Source: Chitinispirillum alkaliphilum (GTDB lineage Bacteria; Fibrobacterota; Chitinivibrionia; Chitinivibrionales; Chitinispirillaceae). From it: a DNA stretch of 64,000 nucleotides. The stretch covers positions 1-64,000 of the forward strand of contig LDWW01000014.1 of the NCBI GenBank assembly GCA_001045525.1, read 5' to 3'. Of the stretch, positions 53,170-62,829 are shown in pieces. Position 1 is the first letter of the stretch; each line of letters starts with the position of its first letter. The notes beneath the pieces were generated by a model. The model ran no database searches, was not told the DNA's origin, and saw only the letters and a list, made by a program, of their open reading frames with translations. The position numbers and the translations under genes were made by a program.

Positions 53170-53214
53170 AACTCCAACAGCCCAAGGGGTTTACCAGGGC
53201 TGTTGGAGTTTTGT
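53170..53214. terminator. bidirectional hairpin terminator after ppsA
   Basis: AACTCCAACAGCCC (53170-53183) pairs exactly with GGGCTGTTGGAGTT (53197-53210), a 14-bp stem, with TTTT continuing on the plus side and TTCT on the minus side. It lies 23 bases after the ppsA stop and would end the gapA-to-ppsA transcript. Confidence 0.75.
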
Positions 53215-53232
53215 GAGAAAGATTTTCTATCC

Positions 53233-55614
53233 TTATTTCTTCATTTTGGCTGTGTGCTCAATTATTCCCATAACGCTGTCAGGATTCAATGATATGGTAT
53301 CTATGCCTTCTTGTACCAGAAATTCTGCAAAATCAGGATAGTTACTTGGAGCTTCGCCGCAAATACCAACCTTTCTGTTAGCTTTGTGTGCTTTGTGAAT
53401 GACCATTTTGATCATCTCCTTAACAGCATCATCCCTCTCGTCGAAAAGAGCTTTCAATTCCGCAGAATCTCTGTCTATACCCAGGGCAAGCTGGGTGAGA
53501 TCATTTGAACCAATGGAAAACCCATCAAACCTTTCGGCGAACTGTTCTGCTATCAGGGCATTGGATGGAATCTCACACATCACATACACCTCGAGTCCAT
53601 CTTTTCCTCTTTCCAGACCGTTGCCCGCCAACACTTCCAATACCTTATCGGCTTCCTTAATTGTGCGGCAGAATGGAATCATCATTTTAACATTTTTCAA
53701 ACCGATCTCATCCCTTACTTTTTTCAGTGCTTTACATTCCAGACTGAATCCATCCCTGTATCGATCATCATAATAGCGGGATGCTCCTCTGAAACCAAGC
53801 ATCGGATTTGCCTCTGAGGGTTCAAATTGCTTCCCTCCGATAAGATTCGCATACTCATTGGTTTTAAAATCACTCATTCTGACAATTACAGGTTCAGGCC
53901 ACTGAGATGACGCTATACGTGCTATACCATAGGCAAGATTATCGATAAAGTACTGTTTTTTGTCATTGTATCTGTAAGTGAGCTCTTCAATGAGATTTTT
54001 TTCTCCCTGATCTTCGAGCTTGTCGTAATGTGCAAGTGCCATAGGGTGAATCTTTATTGCACTGTTAATAATAAATTCCATTCGGGCAAGACCAATACCC
54101 TTTACAGGCAAACGCCACCATCTGTACGCCGAATCAGGACTTGCAATATTAATCATGATGTCCACAGGGGGCTGAGGCAGAGATTCTATGTCAATTTGAC
54201 TTTCCTCAAATTCAAGCTCTCCTTCATAAGCGTATCCCTGTTTACCTTCTGCACAGGAAAGAGTGATTTTGGCACCATTTGGAATATCCCTGGTTCCGGT
54301 TTCGGTACCTACAATTGCCGGAATGCCAAGCTCTCTGCTGACAATTGCAGCATGGGATGTCCTGCCACCATGATCGGTAATAATTCCTGCAGCTTTTTTC
54401 ATGATTGGAACCCAGTCCGGATCGGTCATTCCTGTAATAAGTATAGATCCCTCTTTGAATTCATCTCTTTGTTCGGGTGATTTGATAATCTGAGCTGTTC
54501 CGGTGGCAATACTTTCACCGATCGCAGACCCATCGGCCAAAACTTCTCCACGTTGTTTAAGTCTGAAAGATTTAAGTTTTTCTGCTTTTTTCTGTGAATG
54601 CACCGTTTCAGGTCGTGCCTGTACAATAAACATCTCATTTGTTTCCCCATCCTTGGCCCATTCCATATCCATATGCTTACCATAATGCTTTTCGATAGCT
54701 GCAGCCCATCTGGCAAGTGTGACAATCTCTTCATTTTCAAGAACATAGGAAGAGCGCTCATCATGAGAGGTGTCAATAGTTTTTGTTTTCGTGGAGCCCC
54801 CACTGCTGTAAACCATTTTCTTTGCCTTATCTCCCATTGAAATACCTACGATGGGACTCTTTGTTCTGTCTTCCAGCATAGGTTTAAAGACGAGGTATTC
54901 ATCAGGAGTTATTGCCCCCTGTACAACTGTTTCCCCAAGTCCCCAGCCTGCATTGATCATAACTACATGAGGAAAACCAGAGTCTGTATCTAAAGTAAAC
55001 ATGACACCGGATCCCGCAAGATCGCTTCTTACCATTTTCTGGACACCAACAGAGAGGGCCACTTTCATGTGATCAAAGCCTTTTTCCGTTCTGTAACTGA
55101 TTGCTCTGTCGGTAAATAAAGAAGCGTAACACCTTTTGCATGAATAGAGCAATTCCTCCTCTCCGGAGATGTTTAGAAAAGTCTCCTGTTGCCCGGCAAA
55201 ACTTGCTCCAGGCAGATCCTCGGCTGTTGCACTGCTACGCACTGCAACATCAACTTCCTGCTTATCATACTTTCCTGACAATTCACGGTAGAAAGTTCGG
55301 ATTTCCTGTTCTATATCATCGGGAAACTGAGCTTCCAGAAACATTTTTCTGATCGCGCTGCCAGTTTGTTCGACAGATTTATCTTCTGAAATCAGGGAAT
55401 TGACTAAATTACCTATCTGCTCCTGCATATCATTTGCATATAAAAATCTCCAGTAGGCTTCTGCTGTCGTGGCAAACCCATCTGGTACCTGAATATTTTC
55501 CTGTTTTAAAGTACCGATCATTTCACCAAGAGACGCGTTTTTTCCCCCTACCTCCTGGGAATTATCCATACTCAGTTGATCGAACCACAGAATGTATCTG
55601 GATGTATTTGACAT
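53233..55614 (-). CDS. ppsA: phosphoenolpyruvate synthase
   Basis: A 793-residue PEP synthase with the three expected parts. The N-terminal ATP-grasp domain has GGKNASLGEMI and VRSSATAEDLPGASFAGQQE. The phosphohistidine swivel domain has GGRTSHAAIVSRELGIPAIV with the catalytic His. The C-terminal PEP/pyruvate TIM barrel has MISNEANPMLGFRG-like and GSNDLTQLALGIDRD motifs. It converts pyruvate and ATP to PEP, AMP and phosphate in gluconeogenesis. It follows the OYE-like reductase gene by 39 bases. Confidence 0.95.
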   Translation of the reverse strand: MSNTSRYILWFDQLSMDNSQEVGGKNASLGEMIGTLKQENIQVPDGFATTAEAYWRFLYANDMQEQIGNLVNSLISEDKSVEQTGSAIRKMFLEAQFPDDIEQEIRTFYRELSGKYDKQEVDVAVRSSATAEDLPGASFAGQQETFLNISGEEELLYSCKRCYASLFTDRAISYRTEKGFDHMKVALSVGVQKMVRSDLAGSGVMFTLDTDSGFPHVVMINAGWGLGETVVQGAITPDEYLVFKPMLEDRTKSPIVGISMGDKAKKMVYSSGGSTKTKTIDTSHDERSSYVLENEEIVTLARWAAAIEKHYGKHMDMEWAKDGETNEMFIVQARPETVHSQKKAEKLKSFRLKQRGEVLADGSAIGESIATGTAQIIKSPEQRDEFKEGSILITGMTDPDWVPIMKKAAGIITDHGGRTSHAAIVSRELGIPAIVGTETGTRDIPNGAKITLSCAEGKQGYAYEGELEFEESQIDIESLPQPPVDIMINIASPDSAYRWWRLPVKGIGLARMEFIINSAIKIHPMALAHYDKLEDQGEKNLIEELTYRYNDKKQYFIDNLAYGIARIASSQWPEPVIVRMSDFKTNEYANLIGGKQFEPSEANPMLGFRGASRYYDDRYRDGFSLECKALKKVRDEIGLKNVKMMIPFCRTIKEADKVLEVLAGNGLERGKDGLEVYVMCEIPSNALIAEQFAERFDGFSIGSNDLTQLALGIDRDSAELKALFDERDDAVKEMIKMVIHKAHKANRKVGICGEAPSNYPDFAEFLVQEGIDTISLNPDSVMGIIEHTAKMKK

Positions 55615-55652
55615 ATCTACTACCCCTTTTGAAGAATTCTAAATTTCTGTGT

Positions 55653-57605
55653 TTACCGTAATGTATACGCAGTGTCAAATGCTGTTCTTACAGCAAAAGC
55701 CACATTTGAAGGTCTCAGTGCATCTCCAACAACAGTCACTCTTTCGAATGAATTTTTCCAAATTTCTGTTTCCTCCTGATTTGCAGAAAGACCAATTGCA
55801 ATAATTATCTTATCTGCAGGCAATTTTTTGCTGCCTTGCTCTGTAGTATGGGTAAGTTCAATCTGGCCATCATGAACTGCAACCAGTTTGTGATTGGTTA
55901 AAATGTCAATCTTTGGATTGTTAATTAGTCTGTCAATCATGACTGCTTTTGAAAGATTGTTCTCACCGGTAAATATCTCCGGCTGCATCTCTACAAGTGT
56001 TACATGTGTGCCTCTGTATTCAAGCAGTTCTGCTGTTTCGCAACCCGTAGACCCACCCCCAATAACAATTGTTGAATCTTCAGGATGGATAAGATCTGGA
56101 TTGTTAAGTATGTCTATTGCAGTAAATATTCTCTTGTTATCGGGATCGGGGGTGTTGGGTGGTATCTTTGATTTACCACCGGTAGCCAATATGACAGCAT
56201 AAGGCTTATCCTCTTTGACAAGATCGACAGTGGCCTCTGTATCCATTTTTATAACTGTTTCTGTGTTTTTGAGATTTTCAATAAGAGAATCTTTATACCA
56301 CTTTATAGGCTCCTTATCCGGTGGTGTGCACCCGGGAATAAGTTCTCCGCCCAATTGTGACTGTTTCTCATAAAGTACTGGTCTAAAACCTCTCATTGAG
56401 AGTACTCTGGCGGCCTCCATTCCAGCTGGTCCACCACCAACGATTGAAACCGTTCTGTTTTGCCCATTTTTGGGGAAACCGGGAAATTCAAGTTCCCTCC
56501 CTGTGCGGGCATTGACCGCGCATAAAATTCGCTTGCCTGAAAAAATTGTATCAGTGCAGTACATACACCCTATACATGTGAAAATCTCATTGGATCTTCC
56601 CTGTGCTGCCTTGTTCACCCATTCCGCATCTGAGAGCAGTCCTCTTCCTATTGCGATAAAATCCGCTCTGCCCTGCTGAAGAATCTCCTCAGCTTTTGCA
56701 GGGCGCTTAATTGCTCCGACTGCAATTACAGGAATATTAACAAAGCTCTTTATCTCCTCTGCAAGATACACTTTCCACCCTTCCTGAAATGTTATGGGCT
56801 CAATGGCGGTCTGCAGGCTTTCGTAAGTTCCGGCACTGACATCAAGAGCATCTGCTCCGGCATTTTCCAAAGCCTGGGCTATTAGTTTGCTTTCATCCTG
56901 ACTTATGCCTTTACCTGTAAATTCATCTGCACTGAATCTGACTATTACAGGAAATTCCTTCCCACACCGGCTCTTTATTCCCTTGATGATCTGGGTAACA
57001 AATCTCGTTCTGTTTTCGAAATTACCCCCATATTCATCACTTCTGCGGTTTGTATGAATACTGAGGAATTCACCGATCAAATATCCATGAGCCCCATGCA
57101 GCTCAACTCCGTCAAAACCTGCAGTTTGAGCTCTGAGCGCTCCTTGAATGAACTTTTCTACCAGGTCTTTAACTTCGCTTGTCGAAAGCTCTCTTGGCTC
57201 TTCTCCTACCGCAGCATTGGTTACAGCGCTTGGGGCAACGATCTGTTTGCCTCCGGTTAATTTTGAGTTGGACTGATTTCCTGCGTGGTGGAGCTGCGCG
57301 AAGATTCGGGTGTCATATTTCTGAACTGCAGCAGCTATTCTGCTAAGGCCGGATATGAATTTGTCATCATCTATTCTTAATTGATTTGGTATTGCCTTTC
57401 CCAGTTCACCTTCAATACACACCACCTCCATTATGATCAGGCCTGTCCCCCCGGCAGCACGCTCCTCGTAATATTGAATCATATGGTCGGAGATTTCTCC
57501 ATTTACAGAAGCAAGTTGGGTTCCCATGGGGGGCATTACAACTCTGTTTTTGGTAGTAATCGGGCCGATTTTTCCGTTTGATAAAAGATTGAGATACTTA
57601 TCCAT
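55653..57605 (-). CDS. 2,4-dienoyl-CoA reductase-type NADH:flavin oxidoreductase
   Basis: A 650-residue two-part flavoenzyme. The N-terminal half is an old-yellow-enzyme TIM barrel (FDGVELHGAHGYLIGEFLS with the active His/Tyr region). A 4Fe-4S cluster motif CIGCMYC with a further Cys in KRILCAV follows near residues 340-360. The C-terminal half binds FAD/NAD (VSIVGGGPAGMEAARVLSMR, TIVIGGGSTGCETAELL). This matches the FadH/trimethylamine-dehydrogenase group; the substrate, a 2-enoate or similar, is not readable. The TTG at 57617 is skipped because GGAGG sits five bases before ATG 57605. Confidence 0.88.
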   Translation of the reverse strand: MDKYLNLLSNGKIGPITTKNRVVMPPMGTQLASVNGEISDHMIQYYEERAAGGTGLIIMEVVCIEGELGKAIPNQLRIDDDKFISGLSRIAAAVQKYDTRIFAQLHHAGNQSNSKLTGGKQIVAPSAVTNAAVGEEPRELSTSEVKDLVEKFIQGALRAQTAGFDGVELHGAHGYLIGEFLSIHTNRRSDEYGGNFENRTRFVTQIIKGIKSRCGKEFPVIVRFSADEFTGKGISQDESKLIAQALENAGADALDVSAGTYESLQTAIEPITFQEGWKVYLAEEIKSFVNIPVIAVGAIKRPAKAEEILQQGRADFIAIGRGLLSDAEWVNKAAQGRSNEIFTCIGCMYCTDTIFSGKRILCAVNARTGRELEFPGFPKNGQNRTVSIVGGGPAGMEAARVLSMRGFRPVLYEKQSQLGGELIPGCTPPDKEPIKWYKDSLIENLKNTETVIKMDTEATVDLVKEDKPYAVILATGGKSKIPPNTPDPDNKRIFTAIDILNNPDLIHPEDSTIVIGGGSTGCETAELLEYRGTHVTLVEMQPEIFTGENNLSKAVMIDRLINNPKIDILTNHKLVAVHDGQIELTHTTEQGSKKLPADKIIIAIGLSANQEETEIWKNSFERVTVVGDALRPSNVAFAVRTAFDTAYTLR

Positions 57606-57666
57606 GGAGACCTCCAAAAGTTTTGAGTAGACCTAAGTGAAAATTTAATTTTGCTTGTTGCAGAAT

Positions 57667-58425
57667 TCAGAACTCCTCAATATGATCCGATAACTCATTG
57701 AAATCAGATATGACTATATCTGCTCCATTTTCCCGTAGCAACTCCAAACTTTCCCCATCTCTTGATATCCCAATAACCAAAGCAAAGCCGCCTCTCTTTC
57801 CGGCTGAAACACCTGCGGGTGCATCCTCTACAATGGCAGAATGCTGAGGTTCCACACCAAGTTGTTTTGCAGCTGCAAGGAAAACATCGGGTTCAGGTTT
57901 TCCCCTTAGATTCATCTCTATGGCATCGTAGCCATCTATTATAACCGGGAAATATTTTTGGAGATCTGCAGCACGGAGGACTTTGCGGCAATTTTTACTT
58001 GCAGATATGACCGCCAGTTTATACCCTTTTGTTGACCATTGAATGATCTTTTGTTCTGCATCTGGAAAACTTTTCACCCCATCGGTTTCCAGAAGTGATT
58101 GATAGTGTCCATTTTTTCTGTTCGCCAATGCACATACACTCTCCTCACCAGGGGGATCTCCAGGGCTTCCCTGAGGAAGGTTTATTCCTCTTGAAGAGAG
58201 AAATGCAGAAGCCCCTTCATATCTGGGGCGTCCGTCGAGATATTTCAAATAATCCCCAACTGGGTCGAACTCTATAAATGGAGAATTCTCTTCATTAGAT
58301 TTCTTTTTCAGAAAAGAATCAAACATCTGCTTCCATGCCTTTATATGTAAATTCGCGGTGTCGGTAATTACTCCATCCAGGTCAAGTATCAGGCCTTTGA
58401 TTTGTATCTGTTTGTGTTTAAACAT
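57667..58425 (-). CDS. beta-phosphoglucomutase-like HAD protein
   Basis: A 252-residue HAD enzyme. LDLDGVITDTANLHI (motif I, both Asp) and the cap motif DPVGDYLKYLDGRPRYEGAS with later RKNGHYQSLL fit the subgroup seen beside disaccharide phosphorylases or trehalose/maltose hydrolases. VEDAPAGVSAGKRGGF is motif IV. It probably interconverts beta-glucose 1- and 6-phosphate or hydrolyses a related sugar phosphate. It is 61 bases before the reductase gene and downstream of gapA. Confidence 0.85.
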   Translation of the reverse strand: MFKHKQIQIKGLILDLDGVITDTANLHIKAWKQMFDSFLKKKSNEENSPFIEFDPVGDYLKYLDGRPRYEGASAFLSSRGINLPQGSPGDPPGEESVCALANRKNGHYQSLLETDGVKSFPDAEQKIIQWSTKGYKLAVISASKNCRKVLRAADLQKYFPVIIDGYDAIEMNLRGKPEPDVFLAAAKQLGVEPQHSAIVEDAPAGVSAGKRGGFALVIGISRDGESLELLRENGADIVISDFNELSDHIEEF

Positions 58426-58485
58426 CCTGTTAAACCCTTAAATTTATTTTTCTTTTCTTTTTGATGTGTTTTTCTCCATACTTTA

Positions 58486-58518
58486 CCCCCTCCCTTGCGA
58501 TCAAAAGAAGAGAGGGGG
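58486..58518 (-). repeat. 11-bp hairpin between gapA and the HAD gene
   Basis: CCCCCTCCCTT (58486-58496) and AAGAGAGGGGG (58508-58518) pair with one mismatch-like G-T on the RNA. There is no T-run after it on the minus strand, so it may attenuate or stabilise the message between gapA and the next gene. Confidence 0.4.
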
Positions 58519-58538
58519 ATTTAATAGCCGAACAAAAA

Positions 58539-59540
58539 CTATTCCATCATTTTTGCAAGATGGCTGGCCTCTCTTACCATTTGTGCTGCGTATCCCCATT
58601 CATTATCGTACCAGCTCATCACCTTTACCAGATTCCCGCCTACGACTTTAGTCATAGTAAGGTCGACAAGTGAACCATGCGGATCTTTGATAATATCAGT
58701 AGAGACAATCTCTTCCTCTGACGCGCCCATAATACCTCTGTAACGATTGGAGTTACACTCTTCCCTGAAAATGTTATTCACCTCTTCGACAGTTGTAGAG
58801 CGACTTGCAATAAAGGTTATGTCTGAAATTGAGCCCACCGGCACCGGGGCCCTGATAGCAACTCCATCGAACATACCTTCAAGTTCTTTGATTATTTTTG
58901 TGGTGGCTTTTGCTGCACCGGTGGAAGTCGGGACCAGGTTAATTGCTCCGGCTCTTCCGCGTCGTAACTTTTTGGATGGTCCATCTACAATATTCTGGGA
59001 TGAGGTATAGGCGTGGATCGTGGACATCATAGCTTTTTCTACACCGATTCTTCTCCTCATTACTTCCATCACAGGAACAATGCAATTTGTAGTGCAGCTT
59101 GCAGTCGAGAATACTTTATCATCCTTCTCTGAGTGGTTTACACCTGGAACAATCATTTTCACATCATCGCTTTTGGCTGGTGCGGAGAGAATCGCATGTT
59201 GAGCACCTGCCTGGATATGCATCTGCAGATCTTCTTTTTTGGTAAAAAGGCCGGTACATTCAAGCACCACATCAACCCCCATCTCCTTCCAGGGGAGTTC
59301 AGAGGGGTTTTTTACATTCAGAACTTTAACCTTTTGTCCGTTTATAACAATTGAGTCACCTTCTGAATTGACCGATTTTTCATAGCGGCCGTAAGCGGAG
59401 TCGAATTTAAGCAAGTAGGCAAGATTCTCAGGTGGAAGGAGATCATTAACCGCAACCAGCTCAAGATCAGGTGTGTCTGTTATTATTTTGAGAGATGCTC
59501 TTCCGATTCTGCCAAGGCCGTTTATGGCTATTTTCGCCAT
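58539..59540 (-). CDS. gapA: glyceraldehyde-3-phosphate dehydrogenase, type I
   Basis: A 333-residue GAPDH: NAD-binding start IAINGLGRIGRASLKI, catalytic Cys in SCTTNCIVPVMEV, and the type I C-terminal KVMSWYDNEWGYAAQMVREA. The Asp in AVNDLL indicates NAD preference over NADP. Upstream in-frame codons to 59597 are rejected; AAGGAGT stands before ATG 59540. It heads the minus-strand run through ppsA, so glycolysis/gluconeogenesis genes are grouped. Confidence 0.96.
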   Translation of the reverse strand: MAKIAINGLGRIGRASLKIITDTPDLELVAVNDLLPPENLAYLLKFDSAYGRYEKSVNSEGDSIVINGQKVKVLNVKNPSELPWKEMGVDVVLECTGLFTKKEDLQMHIQAGAQHAILSAPAKSDDVKMIVPGVNHSEKDDKVFSTASCTTNCIVPVMEVMRRRIGVEKAMMSTIHAYTSSQNIVDGPSKKLRRGRAGAINLVPTSTGAAKATTKIIKELEGMFDGVAIRAPVPVGSISDITFIASRSTTVEEVNNIFREECNSNRYRGIMGASEEEIVSTDIIKDPHGSLVDLTMTKVVGGNLVKVMSWYDNEWGYAAQMVREASHLAKMME

Positions 59541-59615
59541 ATAAGGACTCCTTTCTAAAGGTTTTTGTTTTTGATGGGAAAAATTTGAGGAATTCATTTG
59601 AAGAGGTGCAAATAT

Positions 59616-59636
59616 TAAACCAACCTTACTGGTTTA
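59616..59636. promoter_or_regulatory. operator-like inverted repeat upstream of gapA
   Basis: TAAACCA (59616-59622) and TGGTTTA (59630-59636) form an exact 7-base inverted repeat with a 7-base spacer, 75 bases before gapA and in the space shared with the divergent glycosyltransferase gene. The spacing would suit a dimeric regulator. Confidence 0.35.
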
Positions 59637-59764
59637 TCCAACTGTGATCATAGTATATTTGCCCTAAGTGCGTAGTATATATCTGAATGGAAGAAACATC
59701 TGTTCTGAGCTTAAGAAATTGAATCGTATCCAAACATGGATTACAATACTGGCTTAAAACTAAA

Positions 59765-60958
59765 ATGAAAATCTGTATTCTTACCACTTCTTTTCCCGCA
59801 CACAACGGGCATCATCAAAGTCCCTTTGTTTTTAACTTCGCAAAAACCTTATCAGAAAAAGTTAATGTAGATATAATTTGCCCATTTTACGCTGAAAGCA
59901 GCGACAAAGAAGAAAGGTGGGGAAATCTCAAAATACACAGATTCCGGTATTTGCCGTCAAAAATGCAGACACTGATTTCTGGGGGCGGTATCCCTTCAAA
60001 CTTCAAAAGGAGCCTTTTGGCCAAACTTCAGCTCCCGCTGCTTTACCTATCCATGCTTTTCAAATCAGTCAAATATGTAAAAGAATGCGATATCATACAC
60101 GTTCAATGGTCCCTGACAGGCCTGATCGGCATGGTGCTTAAGAATATGTATAAAAAGCCGCTCATTCTTACAGAAAGAGGCTCTTCTCTTAATGAGGCAA
60201 TGAAGTTCTCTGTCACAAGAAAAGTTTTAACATGGATTTTAAAAAGTTGCGACTACATTACTACAAACAATTTTGAACAGTTAAGGGTGATTAACACTCT
60301 GGGATTTACAAAAAACATTGAAACGATACCCAATGGGATTGATGTGGAAAAATTTTCTCCCCAAGATCAGATCGAGATAAGACAAAAGCTCGGACTTCCA
60401 TTAAACAGGAAAATTGTGCTGTATGTTGGCTGGTTAATTGAGAACAAAGGGATTTCTTCTCTGCTCGAATGCTGTAAAATGATTACAGAAATCATCCCCG
60501 AATTACTTTTCTTGCTGGTTGGTGAGGGGATAGATAAAAAAAACTATATGCAATATGTGGTTGATAACGGTCTTGAGGGAAATGTGAAATTTACGGGTGC
60601 TCAAAAACCGGCATCTATACCTCATTACATGAATGCTGCAGATGTTTTGATTCTTCCAAGCTTCTCAGAGGGCAGGCCCAATGTAGTACCTGAAGCCATG
60701 GCCTGCGGACTGCCTGTGATTGCAACAAATGTAAATGGTACTCCGGAATTTATAAAAAGCGGCATTGATGGGGTTTTGGTTGAACCGGGCAAACCAGAAT
60801 GCATGAAAGATGAGCTGTTAAAGTTGATTTGCGATGAAAAATTTTATGCGAGTATTAAAGAGAAGTGCAGAAGTGCGGTAATCACAAATAATCTGACATG
60901 GGAAAATACCGCAGATAGGTATATACGTATATACGGGAAAATGCTTGAGAATGTGTAG
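59765..60958 (+). CDS. GT4 family glycosyltransferase
   Basis: A 397-residue GT-B enzyme. The N-terminal part starts ICILTTSFPAHNGHHQSPFV. The C-terminal sugar-nucleotide part has GWLIENKGISSLLECCKM, FTGAQKPASIPHYMNAADV and the EX7E motif in EGRPNVVPEAMACGLPVIAT. It is a retaining transferase, probably for a surface polysaccharide or lipid-linked glycan. The gene is AT-rich. It overlaps the methyltransferase gene. Confidence 0.9.
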   Translation: MKICILTTSFPAHNGHHQSPFVFNFAKTLSEKVNVDIICPFYAESSDKEERWGNLKIHRFRYLPSKMQTLISGGGIPSNFKRSLLAKLQLPLLYLSMLFKSVKYVKECDIIHVQWSLTGLIGMVLKNMYKKPLILTERGSSLNEAMKFSVTRKVLTWILKSCDYITTNNFEQLRVINTLGFTKNIETIPNGIDVEKFSPQDQIEIRQKLGLPLNRKIVLYVGWLIENKGISSLLECCKMITEIIPELLFLLVGEGIDKKNYMQYVVDNGLEGNVKFTGAQKPASIPHYMNAADVLILPSFSEGRPNVVPEAMACGLPVIATNVNGTPEFIKSGIDGVLVEPGKPECMKDELLKLICDEKFYASIKEKCRSAVITNNLTWENTADRYIRIYGKMLENV

Positions 60959-61724
60959 TAAATCAAACATGAATAATATTGATAAGTGGCAGGGGTCAAG
61001 AGGGTTTCTTCAATCTATCAGTAATCCTACCTTTTTTATCCGAAACAGCATAATGGAAAAAAAACTGCCTCTGACAGGTGACAATGCTCTGGACATTGGT
61101 TGTGGGCTTGGTTTATACACTGTAGAACTGATTAAAAGAGGTTTTCTTGTCGATGCTATTGATGTTTCAAAGCATGCTGTTGAAGTGACTCGTGCGAAAA
61201 TTCCTGTTCATCTGAAAAATAATGCAAACATTTCAGTATGTCCGGTTGAAAATTTCGAAGAGAAAAAACGGTACGATTTTATAATCTGTTCTGAAGTGCT
61301 TGAACATATTGAGAATGATGAAACGGCAATTGCAAAAATTTCAACCCTGTTGAACCCAGGTAAAAATTTACTCATTTCTGTACCTTTTGATCCAAAATTG
61401 TGGTCTAATGTTGACGTGTATTCAAATCATTACAGAAGATATTCAAAAGAGTCTCTGCGTTCTATGCTTGAAAACAATGGGTTGGAAATAAAAGAGGAGT
61501 TCTGTTACGGATTTCCGTTGTTAAGATTATGGTGGTCGTTAAAAGCACGAAAATTTCAAAAGCGTAAATACAGCAGTAAAGGATATACAAAAAATAAAAG
61601 GGGTATAACTAAGTTGCTGGTGAGTATAGGTAATCACTTTTTGAGGCTTACTGATATGTTTTGCTTTACGACAAATTTTGGAGTAGGGCTTATAGTTCTT
61701 GCCCAAAAGAAGGAAAATATTTGA
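60951..61724 (+). CDS. class I SAM-dependent methyltransferase
   Basis: A 257-residue methyltransferase of the UbiG/type-11 kind: ALDIGCGLGLYTVELIKRG (motif I, about residues 48-66), VDAIDVSKHAVEV (acidic motif II) and IICSEVLEHIENDE (motif IV). It probably methylates a sugar, lipid or quinone; given its place after a GT4 gene, glycan methylation is likely. The start is uncertain: TTG 60945, ATG 60951 and ATG 60969 all lack a strong ribosome site. It overlaps the GT4 stop. Confidence 0.8.
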   Translation: MCSKSNMNNIDKWQGSRGFLQSISNPTFFIRNSIMEKKLPLTGDNALDIGCGLGLYTVELIKRGFLVDAIDVSKHAVEVTRAKIPVHLKNNANISVCPVENFEEKKRYDFIICSEVLEHIENDETAIAKISTLLNPGKNLLISVPFDPKLWSNVDVYSNHYRRYSKESLRSMLENNGLEIKEEFCYGFPLLRLWWSLKARKFQKRKYSSKGYTKNKRGITKLLVSIGNHFLRLTDMFCFTTNFGVGLIVLAQKKENI

Positions 61725-61740
61725 ATTGTCTCACGCTGAT

Positions 61741-62703
61741 TTACCTGTTTGTGGGTAAGTGTTCTTCTGGTAGTTTTATATCAACTTTTACAAATGACAT
61801 AATAGGAATCATAGCCGCAAAACTCAGTGTCAGCATTATTAGTAAAGACCCCAGGACAATTTCCGGACTATAACCCAGTCCAGAGAAAAGGTAAACCGCA
61901 ACACCCTCCCTGACTCCAAGGCCTGATAAAGTAATTGGGATCAGGGATAGAATTTTAGATGTTGACAGTACGAACACAAGGTGGTGTAACGGTATAAGAT
62001 AATCAAAACCTATGATTATCAAATACAAGCCAGTCCAGGTAATAATCCATTTTAGAAGCGTAATAGAAAAAACTATCAACAGTAGTTTTCTTTTTTTATC
62101 TGTATATAATCTGATTTGATCACTTAACTTCCTGTATTGGTTTAGAATTTTTTCCGGAATAAAATAAATCCATTTTTTTCTATACCCCAGAAACAGAAAA
62201 AATATACCTGCCGCAGGTAATGCAAAAAGGAAGCTGTGGGAGGGGATATTGGGTTGTATATATTTCAGGATAAAAGGAGTACCGCTTAAGGAGAATATTA
62301 ACAGCGCAAAAACTGTCAATAGTTTGTTTATTATAGGAATAATCAGAGCTGCATCTGTAGTAAGATTGTGCTTTTTAAGAAAGAAAACAATAGAAAACTC
62401 ACCAAGTTTTCCAGGGCTTATGAGACCGATTGCCCAGGCAAAGAGATAATATCTGAAGAGTTTTAGCAGAGGGATTGAGACTTTTTGTGGTTTTAACAGG
62501 AGGAAAATATTTATTGTGCTTAAGAATAATGAAAAGATCAGTATTAAGATAACTGGAAAAATGAAGTACCAGTTAAAAGTTGAAAATAAAATACCCATTT
62601 CATGAGCATTCGTTGTGTAAATCAGAATTAAGACAACAAGAATGCTGATCATTAATTTAACTAAAAAGAAATTTTTCCTGATAATACCGGGAACTCTCTT
62701 CAT
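61741..62703 (-). CDS. UPF0104 / lysylphosphatidylglycerol synthase TM-region family protein
   Basis: A 320-residue polytopic membrane protein with about eight spans. The signature FAWAIGLISPGKLGEFSIVF is that of the UPF0104/AglD-like family, whose members act in lipid or glycan translocation or synthesis. No soluble aminoacyl-transferase domain is present. GAGG six bases before ATG 62703 favours this start over 62739. It is convergent with the methyltransferase gene and lies among glycosyltransferases. Confidence 0.75.
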   Translation of the reverse strand: MKRVPGIIRKNFFLVKLMISILVVLILIYTTNAHEMGILFSTFNWYFIFPVILILIFSLFLSTINIFLLLKPQKVSIPLLKLFRYYLFAWAIGLISPGKLGEFSIVFFLKKHNLTTDAALIIPIINKLLTVFALLIFSLSGTPFILKYIQPNIPSHSFLFALPAAGIFFLFLGYRKKWIYFIPEKILNQYRKLSDQIRLYTDKKRKLLLIVFSITLLKWIITWTGLYLIIIGFDYLIPLHHLVFVLSTSKILSLIPITLSGLGVREGVAVYLFSGLGYSPEIVLGSLLIMLTLSFAAMIPIMSFVKVDIKLPEEHLPTNR

Positions 62704-62829
62704 GTCCCGCCTCTTCTGGTTAAAAGCATTATAAAACAATTAGTCAAAGGGAAATTCGCATATACAGACATTCAATATCAGATTAATTAGGATATTGCAA
62801 ATATACATACTATACGTACTTCGGTTGTG

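Noticed and set aside
52754-53185. 143-codon minus-strand and 109-codon plus-strand frames after the FISUMP gene
   Set aside because: They overlap on opposite strands, lack ribosome sites and show no recognisable protein pattern.
54028-54480. 150-codon plus-strand frame
   Set aside because: Fully antisense to ppsA, whose conserved motifs make it the real gene.
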